From contig NZ_BAAFZV010000002.1 in assembly GCF_045866565.1 (NCBI RefSeq), positions 124,001-188,000 of the forward strand: a stretch of DNA of 64,000 bases, in the 5' to 3' direction. A program made the translations under genes and the position numbers. Shown here piece by piece: positions 1 through 9,404 of the stretch. Under the pieces are notes generated by a model. That model was given only the letters and a program-made list of their open reading frames with translations, was not told the origin of the DNA and did no database searches. Position 1 is the stretch's first letter, and each line of letters starts with the position of its first letter. Source of the stretch: Cognatilysobacter claricitrinus. GTDB taxonomy: Bacteria > Pseudomonadota > Gammaproteobacteria > Xanthomonadales > Xanthomonadaceae.

Positions 1-172
1 GTCCGCGTACGGGCACAACCGGCGTCGACTGGTGAACGAGGGGCAGCTGGTGAAAGCGGGCGACGCGATCGCCGAAATGGGCCACAGCGGCGCACCGCGC
101 GACATGCTGCATTTCGAGATCCGTTACACCGGCAAACCGGTGGATCCGCTGCTGTACCTGCCCGCGCGCTGA
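1..172 (+). CDS. nlpD: NlpD-like LytM/M23 domain protein, 3' end only
   Basis: The open frame enters from the left edge and ends at the TGA at 170-172, leaving the last 56 residues. They show the end of a LytM (M23-type) fold: a YGHN motif, an EGQLVKAGDAIAEMG strand-turn, then LHFEIRYTGKPVDPLLYLP. The position before LH, where an active M23 enzyme has the first His of its HxH motif, is Met. E. coli NlpD is likewise degenerate there and acts as an activator of the amidase AmiC at the divisome rather than as a hydrolase. By analogy this is an envelope amidase activator in the outer membrane or periplasm. The N-terminal LysM and lipobox regions lie outside the window, so the symbol rests on the C-terminus only. 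Confidence 0.8.
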   Translation, partial: SAYGHNRRRLVNEGQLVKAGDAIAEMGHSGAPRDMLHFEIRYTGKPVDPLLYLPAR

Positions 173-212
173 CGGCTTCGACGCCGCATCAGAGCGGCGG
201 GCGACGGGCGAA

Positions 213-587
213 TCAGCCGCCGAGTATGAATCCGGCGACGATGCGTCGGCCTTCGCCGGCCAGCACGCTGTAGGTGCGCGCCGCGGCGTCGTTGCTCATG
301 ACTTCGAAGCCGACGCCGGCCTGCAGGCAGGCCGCCTGAGTCGATGCCGGCGCAAAGGCCTGACGGGAACCGCTGCCGATCACGATGACGTCCGGCTTGA
401 GCGCCAGCAGGGGCTCCAGCAGTTCCGGCGTCAATAATCCGACCGCCGCCACCGGCCAATCCTCGACCAGCACCTCGGGCGACACGACGAAGCTCGTGCT
501 CAGGCGACGGTCGTTGACCAGCGCCGAACGGCCGTCGGCGCCGCGCAGCACATATGCATGTTCAGGGGTCTCGAGCGTCAGTTGCAT
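213..587 (-). CDS. Mth938-like (DUF498) domain protein
   Basis: A 124-residue cytosolic protein made up entirely of an Mth938/DUF498-type domain. Features seen are an N-terminal beta segment (LETPEHAYVLRG), the VLVEDWP stretch, and the family core LLALKPDVIVIGSGSRQ followed by an Asn-Asp-containing helix (EVMSNDAAARTYSVLAGEGR). Family members in bacteria have no settled enzymatic role; eukaryotic relatives include the complex I assembly factor NDUFAF3. It starts at the ATG at 585-587 and lies just downstream of yhbY on the same strand, with a gap of about 48 bases, so the two may be co-transcribed. The family call is fairly secure, the function is not known. Confidence 0.75.
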   Translation of the reverse strand: MQLTLETPEHAYVLRGADGRSALVNDRRLSTSFVVSPEVLVEDWPVAAVGLLTPELLEPLLALKPDVIVIGSGSRQAFAPASTQAACLQAGVGFEVMSNDAAARTYSVLAGEGRRIVAGFILGG

Positions 588-635
588 GCCGGCTCCTCGT
601 GGATCGAGTGTCGACGCGCCGCCGTCTGTACGGCG

Positions 636-983
636 TCAGGCGCGCGGCAGGACGATCTGCCGCTTCTCGCGGCTCTGCCGGAACAGCACGGCGGTATGGC
701 CGATGCGCTGCACGAGCGCCGCACCGGCGGCGTCAGCGAGCCCGTCGATCAGCGCATTGCGCGCTTCGCGGTCCTCGGCGGCCACCTTCACCTTGATGAG
801 CTCGTGATCCTCGAGCGCCTGGGCGACTTCGGCGACCACCGCCGGCGTCACCCCCTTGCCGCCGACCTGCAACATCGCCTTCAGGCCGTGGGCCTGCCCG
901 CGGAGAAAACGGATCTGGGCATTCGTCAGGCGGGGCGCGGTCAAGCGGAGGTACCGGGAGCGTGGGGAGGCGCAGGGTATCAT
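636..983 (-). CDS. yhbY: Ribosome assembly RNA-binding protein YhbY
   Basis: A CRM-domain protein that binds pre-50S ribosomal RNA. The C-terminal 100 residues carry the family signature: LTNAQIRFLRGQAHGLK, the GGKG loop that contacts RNA, HELIKVKV, and a C-terminal GHTAVLFRQS strand. The ATG at 981-983 gives 115 residues, longer than the usual 97-105; a TTG at 942-944 would give 102 and fits the family length better, but neither has a convincing ribosome-binding site. It is divergent from rlmE, and with the ATG start only 33 bases separate the two genes, so the promoters must overlap the coding regions. Both genes serve 50S biogenesis. Confidence 0.85.
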   Translation of the reverse strand: MIPCASPRSRYLRLTAPRLTNAQIRFLRGQAHGLKAMLQVGGKGVTPAVVAEVAQALEDHELIKVKVAAEDREARNALIDGLADAAGAALVQRIGHTAVLFRQSREKRQIVLPRA

Positions 984-1016
984 GCGGCCTTGCGCCGCCT
1001 TTTCCGGCGCGTGCAC

Positions 1017-1655
1017 ATGCCGATGCCGACGCGCAGCAAGTCCAGCCAACGCTGGCTCAAGGAACATTTCTCCGACCCGTACGTGAAGAAGGCGAAGGCC
1101 GAGGGCCTGCGCTCGCGTGCGGCGTACAAGCTCGAGGAACTCGTCGAGCGTGACCGGCTGCTCAAACCCGGCATGGTCGTCGTCGACCTCGGCGCGGCGC
1201 CCGGCGGCTGGTCGCAGTGGGTCCGACAGGCGATGGGCGACAAGGGCCGCGTCATCGCCCTCGACATCCTGGAGATGCCGACGCTGGCCGGCGTCGAATT
1301 CCTGCACGGCGACTTCCGCGAAGACGACGTTCTCGCCCGGCTCGAAGCTTCGCTCAACGGACTGCCGGTAGACCTTGTGCTGTCGGACATGGCCCCCAAC
1401 ATGAGCGGTATGGACGCGGTGGACCTGCCGCGCTCCATGCACCTGGCGGAGCTCGCGATGGATTTCGCCGACCGGCACCTGCGTGTCGGCGGCAATTTCC
1501 TCATCAAGCTCTTCCAGGGCGTGGGGTTCGACGACTACGTGAAGGAGCTTCGGCGGCGTTACGACAAGGTCGTGATCCGCAAACCGGCAGCCTCCCGCAA
1601 ACGGTCGCCGGAGGTCTATGCGCTCGCGCAGGGCCGTCGATCGGAGATGAAGTAA
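1017..1655 (+). CDS. rlmE: 23S rRNA (U2552-2'-O)-methyltransferase RlmE (FtsJ/RrmJ)
   Basis: A 212-residue enzyme, close to the 209 of E. coli RlmE, that methylates the ribose of U2552 in the 50S A-loop using S-adenosylmethionine. Seen in order: the N-terminal RWLKEHFSDPYVKKAK block, RSRAAYKLEE with the first catalytic Lys, the SAM-binding loop VVDLGAAPGGWSQW, the LSDMAPNMSG motif with the catalytic Asp, and LIKLFQG with the second catalytic Lys. The K-D-K triad expected of the family is therefore intact. Start is the ATG at 1017; a second ATG two codons later (1023) is equally possible. It lies upstream of ftsH, an order that is conserved in gammaproteobacteria. Confidence 0.95.
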   Translation: MPMPTRSKSSQRWLKEHFSDPYVKKAKAEGLRSRAAYKLEELVERDRLLKPGMVVVDLGAAPGGWSQWVRQAMGDKGRVIALDILEMPTLAGVEFLHGDFREDDVLARLEASLNGLPVDLVLSDMAPNMSGMDAVDLPRSMHLAELAMDFADRHLRVGGNFLIKLFQGVGFDDYVKELRRRYDKVVIRKPAASRKRSPEVYALAQGRRSEMK

Positions 1656-1811
1656 GGTGGCTCGAGGCCGTTAACGTCCGAAGGCAAGCCCTCGGTCAGG
1701 CCGCGATGCGATGACGGTGCTGCAAGCGGCCGTCGCCGCACCGGGTTGCGTGACCCGCGCTTGAAGGCGCGTACAGGATGTGCGTGCTTCAATGACACAC
1801 AAGGTATGAAG

Positions 1812-3704
<1,893 letters not shown>

Positions 3705-3730
3705 TCCGCGTTGCCAGAAGCATCCGAAAA

Positions 3731-3756
3731 GGCCAGAGTCCGCTCTGGCCTTTTTC
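3731..3756 (+). terminator. Rho-independent terminator after ftsH
   Basis: A perfect 8-bp stem (GGCCAGAG / CTCTGGCC) with a four-base loop is followed directly by five T residues. It starts about 25 bases after the ftsH stop, so it separates ftsH from the downstream folP unit. Confidence 0.9.
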
Positions 3757-3770
3757 GTTGGGTGACGTGC

Positions 3771-3929
3771 ATGAAGCAGTCGGGTCGCATGGGTGTATTT
3801 CTCGCGATCGGTGTCGCCATTGGCGTGGCGATCGGCGCGGCGATGCACCAGATCGCCATGGGCGTGGCGCTCGGCGTTGCATTCGGCGTCGTCCTCGGCC
3901 GCATCGCCGGACGACGCGGACAACCCTGA
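3771..3929 (+). CDS. Small glycine-zipper membrane protein
   Basis: A 52-residue protein of unknown function. After a short basic start (MKQSGRMG) nearly the whole chain is hydrophobic and built on repeated small residues: GVAIGVAIGAAMHQ and then GVALGVAFGVVLGRIAG, ending in RRGQP. This looks like two glycine-zipper transmembrane helices in a hairpin. Its stop codon overlaps the folP start by one base (TGATG), so folP translation is probably coupled to it. The ATG at 3771 is chosen because the sequence further upstream in this frame runs through the ftsH terminator. The hydrophobic pattern and the coupling support a real gene, but I cannot name a family. Confidence 0.7.
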   Translation: MKQSGRMGVFLAIGVAIGVAIGAAMHQIAMGVALGVAFGVVLGRIAGRRGQP

Positions 3930-4828
3930 TGTTCGACATCTCACCGACGCTCGACTGCGCCGGTCGTCGCCTCGTGCTCGACCGTCCGCGTGTCATGGGC
4001 ATCGTCAACGTCACGCCGGATTCGTTCGCTGACGGCGGCGCGCATTTCGATCTCGATGCTGCGGTGGCGCACGGACGGCGGCTCGTCGACGAGGGTGCGG
4101 ACCTGCTCGACGTCGGCGGTGAGTCGACGCGTCCGGGCGCGGCGGATGTCGATGCGGGCAAAGAGATCCGGCGCGTCGTACCTGTCATCGAACGACTGGT
4201 GCGCGAAACGGGCGTGCCGGTGAGCGTCGACACGTCGAAACCGGAGGTGATGCGCGCTGCGGTCGCCGCAGGCGCGGGGCTCATCAACGACGTCTACGCG
4301 CTGCGACGCGACGGTGCACTCGATGCCGCGGCGTCGCTCGGTGTACCCGTCGTACTGATGCACATGCTCGGCGAGCCGCGATCGATGCAGGACGATCCGC
4401 GCTATGACGACGTCGTCGCAGACGTGCACCGCTTCCTCGCCGAGCGCATTTTCGCGGCCGAAATGGCCGGCATCGACAAGAAGCGCATCGTCGTCGACCC
4501 CGGCTTCGGGTTCGGCAAGACGCGCGATCACAACCTGCAGTTGCTGGCGAATTTCGAGCGCTTCATCGACCTCGGCGTGCCGGTGCTGGCGGGTCTGTCA
4601 CGCAAGCGCACGATCGGTGACATCACCGGGCGCGACGCGCCTGCCGATCGCGTCTTCGGGTCCGTCGCCGCGCACCTGATCGCCGTGCACAACGGCGCGC
4701 GCATCGTGCGCGTGCACGATGTCGCGGCGACGGTCGATGCACTGAAAGTGTGGAGCGCGGTCGATGCGCAGCCGCGGCCGAAGGCGCGCAGTGCGGCGCC
4801 GTCGATCCGCTGGCCGGACGACGACTGA
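3929..4828 (+). CDS. folP: Dihydropteroate synthase
   Basis: Condenses 6-hydroxymethyl-dihydropterin diphosphate with p-aminobenzoate to form dihydropteroate in folate synthesis; it is the target of sulfonamides. The 299-residue product shows the expected TIM-barrel motifs: GIVNVTPDSFADGG near residue 30, DVGGESTRPGA, PVSVDTSKP, LINDVYALR, VVLMHMLGEP, VVDPGFGFGKT and GLSRKR. Length is about 20 residues more than usual because of a Pro/Arg-rich tail (PRPKARSAAPSIRW). It begins at the ATG overlapping the stop of the small membrane protein upstream. In many gammaproteobacteria folP follows ftsH as it does here; glmM, often next, is not present. Confidence 0.96.
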   Translation: MFDISPTLDCAGRRLVLDRPRVMGIVNVTPDSFADGGAHFDLDAAVAHGRRLVDEGADLLDVGGESTRPGAADVDAGKEIRRVVPVIERLVRETGVPVSVDTSKPEVMRAAVAAGAGLINDVYALRRDGALDAAASLGVPVVLMHMLGEPRSMQDDPRYDDVVADVHRFLAERIFAAEMAGIDKKRIVVDPGFGFGKTRDHNLQLLANFERFIDLGVPVLAGLSRKRTIGDITGRDAPADRVFGSVAAHLIAVHNGARIVRVHDVAATVDALKVWSAVDAQPRPKARSAAPSIRWPDDD

Positions 4829-4977
4829 GGGACTGCCGCGCGTCGATTTCGACGCGTCGGAATCGCGCCGCCGTTGTCCGCACCGGACATGGATTCGATA
4901 GCCCGTCGAAGCGGAGCGGACGAGGCCGCCATCGCAACGCGCGCTATGGCGCGTCGAGTCCGCTGTCAAGCTGCGCG

Positions 4978-5024
4978 TTACCCACACGCGCTGTGGATAA
5001 CCCACGGGAGCGGATTGTGGATAA
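4978..5024. promoter_or_regulatory. Cluster of three DnaA-box-like sites
   Basis: Two exact TGTGGATAA nonamers (reverse complement of the DnaA box TTATCCACA) lie at 4992-5000 and 5016-5024, 24 bases apart in the same orientation. A one-mismatch box, TTACCCACA, lies at 4978-4986 on the other strand, so it forms an inverted pair with the first box around a five-base centre. These sit in the 324-base gap between folP and the permease gene. I see no other clear element in that gap. The exact boxes are visible in the sequence; that DnaA binds here, and why, is inference (regulation, titration or DARS-like reactivation). Confidence 0.6.
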
Positions 5025-5152
5025 CCGTTCGAGGGCGCGTCGCGTCGGGCGTGCAGGCCATCGTGGCGAAACTTTGACCGGGCGATGACGGATCGCATCG
5101 CGGTCGCGCTTGCTCCACACTTCGGCCACCCGTACGCCGCCCCGAGGCACGC

Positions 5153-6574
5153 ATGTCGACCTGGCTCCGTCGCAAGGACATCGATCGCATCACCGTGCAC
5201 GAGGAGGGGCGTCGGCTCGTCCGCACATTGAGCTGGCCGCATCTGGTCGCGCTCGGCATCGGCGCGATCGTGGGTACGGGCATCTACACGCTGGTCGGCG
5301 TCGCGGCGAATCTCGCCGGACCGGCGGTGCTGCTGTCGTTCGTGGTCGCCGGCGTCGTCTGCGCCTGTGCGGCGCTCGCGTACGCCGAGATGGCGACGAT
5401 GATGCCCGCGGCAGGCAGCGCCTACACGTACAGCTATGCGGTCCTGGGCGAGAGCATCGCCTGGGTGGTGGGCTGGAGCCTGATCCTCGAGTACTCGCTG
5501 GTGGTGAGTGCGGTGGCCGTCGGGTGGTCGGGCTCGGTGGTCGAGTTCCTCCAGGGGCTGGGCGTCGCGTTGCCGCACGCGTTGATCGCCGGGCCGCATG
5601 CGGGCGGCATCGTCAACCTGCCGGCCGTGCTGATCGTGTTCGTCGTTGCAGGGTTGCTGATGGTCGGCACACGCGAGAGCGCGACGCTCAACGCCGCGCT
5701 GGTCGCGGTGAAGGTCGTGGCGCTGGGCGTGTTCGTCGCGATCGCGATGCCGCATTTCGATGCGGGCAACCTGCATCCGTTCATGCCGTACGGCTTCGTC
5801 AAGGCGGCGGGCGCGGACGGTGTCGAGCGTGGCGTCATGGCCGCGGCGGCGATCATCTTCTTCGCGTTCTACGGCTTCGACGCGATCTCGACCGCGGCGG
5901 AAGAAGCGAAGAATCCGGGACGCGACCTGTCGATCGGCATCGTTGGCTCGATGATCGGCTGCACGCTGATCTACCTGCTCGTTGCGGTCGCCGCTGTGGG
6001 CGCGATGCACTACACGGTGTTCGCGCAGAGCCCGGCGCCGCTGGCGCTGATCATGCGCGAGCTGGGGCAGGGCGCGGCGGCGAAGATCGTCGCGGGCGCG
6101 GCGGTGGTCGCGCTGCCGACGGTGCTGCTCGCGTTCTTCTACGGCCAGAGCCGCATCTTCTTCGTCATGTCGCGCGACGGCCTGTTCCCGCGCGCGCTGT
6201 CGAAGGTGAATCCGCGCACCGGCACGCCGGTCGCGATCACGTTGTTCACGGCGGTGATCGTCGCTGCGCTCGCGGGCGTGGCGCGACTCGACGAGATCGC
6301 CGCGCTCGCCAACGCGGGCACGCTCGCCGCGTTCGTCGCCGTCGCGGCCTGCCTGCTCGTCCTGCGCGTCCGCGATCCGCAGCGTGCGCGCGTGTTCCGC
6401 ACGCCGGCGGCGTGGATCGTCGGCCCGATCGCGATCCTCGGCTGCCTGTATCTCTTCTACAGCCTGCCGCACCGCACGCAGTACTGGTTCCTGATCTGGA
6501 ACGCGATCGGCGTCGCCGTGTACCTGCTGTTCGGTCGACGCGGCAGCGTGCTGGCGCGCGGCGAGCACGCCTGA
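5153..6574 (+). CDS. APC-family amino-acid permease (cationic amino-acid transporter type)
   Basis: A 473-residue inner-membrane transporter with about 12 hydrophobic segments. The start of the APC core is clear: after a soluble N-terminus, HLVALGIGAIVGTGIY carries the unwound-helix GIGAIVGTG substrate motif of TM1. Further family features are AEMATMMPAAGSAYTY in TM2-TM3, the FFAFYGFDAISTAAEEAKNPGRD block of TM6 and its loop, and FFYGQSRIFFVMSRDGLFP in TM8. These are typical of the YfnA/CAT subgroup, which imports amino acids. Substrate cannot be told from the sequence. The start follows CCGAGG, a weak Shine-Dalgarno sequence. It is separated from folP by the DnaA-box gap and is followed closely by miaA. 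Confidence 0.88.
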   Translation: MSTWLRRKDIDRITVHEEGRRLVRTLSWPHLVALGIGAIVGTGIYTLVGVAANLAGPAVLLSFVVAGVVCACAALAYAEMATMMPAAGSAYTYSYAVLGESIAWVVGWSLILEYSLVVSAVAVGWSGSVVEFLQGLGVALPHALIAGPHAGGIVNLPAVLIVFVVAGLLMVGTRESATLNAALVAVKVVALGVFVAIAMPHFDAGNLHPFMPYGFVKAAGADGVERGVMAAAAIIFFAFYGFDAISTAAEEAKNPGRDLSIGIVGSMIGCTLIYLLVAVAAVGAMHYTVFAQSPAPLALIMRELGQGAAAKIVAGAAVVALPTVLLAFFYGQSRIFFVMSRDGLFPRALSKVNPRTGTPVAITLFTAVIVAALAGVARLDEIAALANAGTLAAFVAVAACLLVLRVRDPQRARVFRTPAAWIVGPIAILGCLYLFYSLPHRTQYWFLIWNAIGVAVYLLFGRRGSVLARGEHA

Positions 6575-6587
6575 CGTCGCGTCGTCG

Positions 6588-7541
6588 ATGGCCGACCCGC
6601 GTCCGCTCGCCATCGCGTTGATGGGCCCGACCGCGTCGGGCAAGACCGCGCTCGCGGTCGAGTGGGCGCAGCGGTTCGGCGGCGACGTGGTGAGCGTCGA
6701 TTCGGCGCTCGTCTATCGCGGGCTCGACATCGGTGCAGCCAAGCCGACCGCGCACGAACGCGATGGCGTCGCGCATCACCTCATCGACGTGCGCGAGCCC
6801 TGGCAGCCGTATTCGGCCGCGGACTTCGCGACCGATGCGCTCGTGGCGATCAACGACATCCTCGCGCGCGGTCGCCTGCCCATCCTCGCCGGCGGCACCG
6901 GCCTGTATTTCCACGCACTGCTGCGCGGGCTCGCACCCATGCCCGAGGCCGATGCGGATGTGCGCGCAACGCTCGAAGCCGAAGCCGCCGAGCGCGGTTG
7001 GGCGGCATTGCACGCGGAGCTGGCGACGGTCGACCCCGAGGCCGCATCGCGCATCCACGCGACCGATGCGCAGCGTATCCAGCGCGCGCTCGAGGTCTGG
7101 CGCATCAGTGGTCGCACGATTTCGGACTGGCGTCGCGAGCGCCCGGCACAGCGCTTCCCGTGCCGCGTGCTGAAGCTAGTGGTTGCGCCCGCGTCGCGCG
7201 AGGTATTGCACGAGCGCATCGCGCGTCGCTTCGACGCGATGCTCGAGACCGGTTTCCTCGACGAGGTCCACCGCCTGCGTGGACTGCCCGCGATCGCCGC
7301 GCATCCGCGACCGCTCGATCTGCCGGCGATGCGCGCGGTCGGCTACCGTCAGGCGTGGGAGCACCTCGACGGTCAGTTCGACGCGGCGACGCTGCGCGAT
7401 CGCGGCATCTTCGCCACGCGCCAGCTCGCGAAGCGACAGCTCACCTGGCTGCGCGGGGAACTCGATGCGCTGTGGGGCGACCCGCTCCACGGTCGCGCCC
7501 GACTCGACCGACTCGTGACGGACTTCGTCGAACCGCGCTGA
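6588..7541 (+). CDS. miaA: tRNA dimethylallyltransferase
   Basis: Transfers a dimethylallyl group to N6 of A37 in tRNAs that read codons starting with U. The 317-residue product has the P-loop GPTASGKT at residues 13-20, the VSVDSALVYRGLDIGAAKP block, HHLIDVREPWQPYSAADF, and ILAGGTGLYFHAL with the conserved catalytic Thr. The C-terminal MRAVGYRQAWEHLDG and FATRQLAKRQLTWLR helices are typical. The active-site VDSALVYRG has Ala where many homologs have the Met or Gln of DSMQVY; this is a common variant in this group. It lies 13 bases after the permease stop and about 150 bases before hfq, reproducing the widespread miaA-hfq-hflX order. Confidence 0.97.
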   Translation: MADPRPLAIALMGPTASGKTALAVEWAQRFGGDVVSVDSALVYRGLDIGAAKPTAHERDGVAHHLIDVREPWQPYSAADFATDALVAINDILARGRLPILAGGTGLYFHALLRGLAPMPEADADVRATLEAEAAERGWAALHAELATVDPEAASRIHATDAQRIQRALEVWRISGRTISDWRRERPAQRFPCRVLKLVVAPASREVLHERIARRFDAMLETGFLDEVHRLRGLPAIAAHPRPLDLPAMRAVGYRQAWEHLDGQFDAATLRDRGIFATRQLAKRQLTWLRGELDALWGDPLHGRARLDRLVTDFVEPR

Positions 7542-7687
7542 ACGTCGCGCTCCTCGACGCCGCGCCGACGGGAAATCAGCCACTTTGCGCTACCATCGGG
7601 CCGTCGCTGCCGTGGGGACAACCGCGGCGACACGGCCTGCCTCAGCGGGCCGCCCATAACAACAAGAGCAAAAGGTGGGGAACAGCA

Positions 7688-7963
7688 ATGTCGAAGGGGC
7701 AATCTCTCCAGGACCCGTTCCTGAATGCACTGCGCCGCGAGCGCGTGCCGGTGTCGGTGTACCTGGTCAACGGGATCAAGCTGCAGGGGACGATCGAGTC
7801 GTTCGACCAGTTCGTAGTGCTGCTGCGCAATACCGTGAGCCAGATGGTCTACAAGCACGCCATCTCGACCGTGGTGCCCGCGCGCAACGTGCGCGTCGGA
7901 CCGGGCGGTGGCTATGTGCAGCCCGGCGACAGCGAAGGCGCGCCGGAGAACGGCACGGAATGA
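7688..7963 (+). CDS. hfq: RNA chaperone Hfq
   Basis: A hexameric Sm-like protein that pairs small RNAs with mRNAs. The 91-residue product opens with the standard SKGQSLQDPFLNALRRERVPVSVYLVNGIKLQG, followed by Sm1 residues ESFDQFVVLLRN and the Sm2 motif VYKHAISTVVP, including the KH pair of the proximal RNA-binding face. The C-terminal tail is short, acidic and glycine-rich. The ATG at 7688 follows an AAGGTGGGGA stretch that can act as ribosome-binding site. The next gene, hflX, begins 24 bases after its stop. Confidence 0.98.
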   Translation: MSKGQSLQDPFLNALRRERVPVSVYLVNGIKLQGTIESFDQFVVLLRNTVSQMVYKHAISTVVPARNVRVGPGGGYVQPGDSEGAPENGTE

Positions 7964-7987
7964 TGCGAATGTGGTTGGAGGTGCAGA

Positions 7988-9292
7988 GTGTTTGAACGCT
8001 CGCGCAAGGGCGAGAACGCGCTGCTGATCCAGCCGCACGCCGGCCCGCTCGACGAGACGGTGCTGGAGGAGTTCCAGGAACTCGCGCGGTCGGCCGGGGC
8101 GAGCATCGCCACCGTGCTGACCGCGCGCATCGACCGCCCGAATGCGGCGACGCTGATCGGCAGCGGCAAACTCGAGGAAGTGCAGGCCGCCGCCGAAGCC
8201 AGCGGCGCCGACCTGATCCTCGTCAACCATCCGCTGTCGCCCGGCCAGGAACGCAACCTCGAGAAGGTGCTCAAGCGTCGCGTCGTCGACCGCACGGGCC
8301 TGATCCTCGACATCTTCGCGCAGCGTGCGCGCAGCCACGAAGGCAAGCTGCAGGTCGAGCTCGCGCAGCTTCGACACATGGCCACGCGCCTGGTGCGCGG
8401 CTGGACCCACCTGGAGCGCCAGCGTGGTGGTTCGATCGGCCTGCGCGGCCCGGGTGAGACCCAGCTCGAAACCGACCGCCGCCTGCTTCAGAAGCGCCTC
8501 GAACAACTGTCCAAGCGGCTCGACAAGGTCGAAGTGCAGCGCACGCAGATGCGTCGGGCGCGACTGAAGGGCGAACTGCCGCGCGTCGCGCTGGTCGGCT
8601 ACACCAACGCGGGCAAGTCGACGCTGTTCAATGCGCTGACCGGCGCCGGGGCCTACGCGGCCGACAAGCTGTTCGCGACGCTCGACCCGACCGTGCGTCG
8701 CGTCGATCTCGCCGGCGGCGGTGTCGTGCTCGCCGACACCGTCGGCTTCGTGCGCGACCTGCCGCACGAACTGGTCGCGGCGTTCCGCTCCACGCTGTCC
8801 GAAGCGCGAGAGGCGGATCTGCTGCTGCACGTCATCGACGCCGCCGACCCGTTGCGCACGGATCGCATCGCGCAGGTCGATGCCGTGCTCAAGGACATCG
8901 GCGCGAGCGACATCCCGCAGCTGCTCGTGTTCAACAAGATCGACCGCCTCGAAGACATGGCGCCCCGTTACGATCGCTTCGTCGAGGAGCGCCCGCGCGT
9001 GTGGCTGTCGGCGCGCGACGGCACCGGCCTCGACTTGCTCGGCGACGCGCTTGGCCAGATGCTCGGCCTGGAGCGCGTGACCGGCCGCATCCATCTGCCA
9101 TCCGCGTCCGCGCGCCTGCGAGGCCGGCTGTATGAGCTGGGCGCCATTCGCGCGGAACGTGTCGACGACGATGGCTGGTCGCTCGACATCGACATGCCGC
9201 AGGCCGAAGCCCGGCGCATCGCGGACGGCGCGGGCGGACACCTGCTCACCCCGCTGCTTCCACCCCCGGTTGATCCGCCGCCCCTTGGTTGA
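7988..9292 (+). CDS. hflX: Ribosome-associated GTPase HflX
   Basis: A GTPase of the Obg-HflX group that splits stalled or stressed 70S ribosomes. The 434-residue protein has the N-terminal HflX domain with IGSGKLEEV and a coiled region ending in the glycine-rich SIGLRGPGETQLETDRR. The G domain follows: G1 GYTNAGKS (about residue 205), G3 DTVGF, G4 NKID, and a short C-terminal domain. Translation starts at GTG 7988, with GGAGG about eight bases upstream. The last bases contain a possible promoter for hflK. Confidence 0.96.
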   Translation: MFERSRKGENALLIQPHAGPLDETVLEEFQELARSAGASIATVLTARIDRPNAATLIGSGKLEEVQAAAEASGADLILVNHPLSPGQERNLEKVLKRRVVDRTGLILDIFAQRARSHEGKLQVELAQLRHMATRLVRGWTHLERQRGGSIGLRGPGETQLETDRRLLQKRLEQLSKRLDKVEVQRTQMRRARLKGELPRVALVGYTNAGKSTLFNALTGAGAYAADKLFATLDPTVRRVDLAGGGVVLADTVGFVRDLPHELVAAFRSTLSEAREADLLLHVIDAADPLRTDRIAQVDAVLKDIGASDIPQLLVFNKIDRLEDMAPRYDRFVEERPRVWLSARDGTGLDLLGDALGQMLGLERVTGRIHLPSASARLRGRLYELGAIRAERVDDDGWSLDIDMPQAEARRIADGAGGHLLTPLLPPPVDPPPLG

Positions 9293-9317
9293 GGCGGCTG
9301 GACCCCCCACCTAGAAT
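9289..9317 (+). promoter_or_regulatory. Possible sigma-70-type promoter for hflKC
   Basis: TTGAGG, which overlaps the hflX stop, and TAGAAT are separated by 17 bases, about 90 bases before the hflK start. Both hexamers are close to the consensus and stand out in this GC-rich context. It would give hflK-hflC-yjeT its own transcript in addition to read-through from hflX. This is called by eye from the hexamers alone. Confidence 0.4.
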
Positions 9318-9404
9318 CCCGAACATCGCGCCGGCGTTACGCCGTTCCGCGAAGGCGCGACCGCCGCGCCCGCGGCGGTCGCCGATGCACCCTCAGGAGT
9401 CCGC

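Noticed and set aside
1760..1790. CTTGAA upstream of ftsH as a sigma-32 heat-shock promoter
   Set aside because: The -35-like hexamer is there, but no CCCCAT-type -10 box is found at the right distance.
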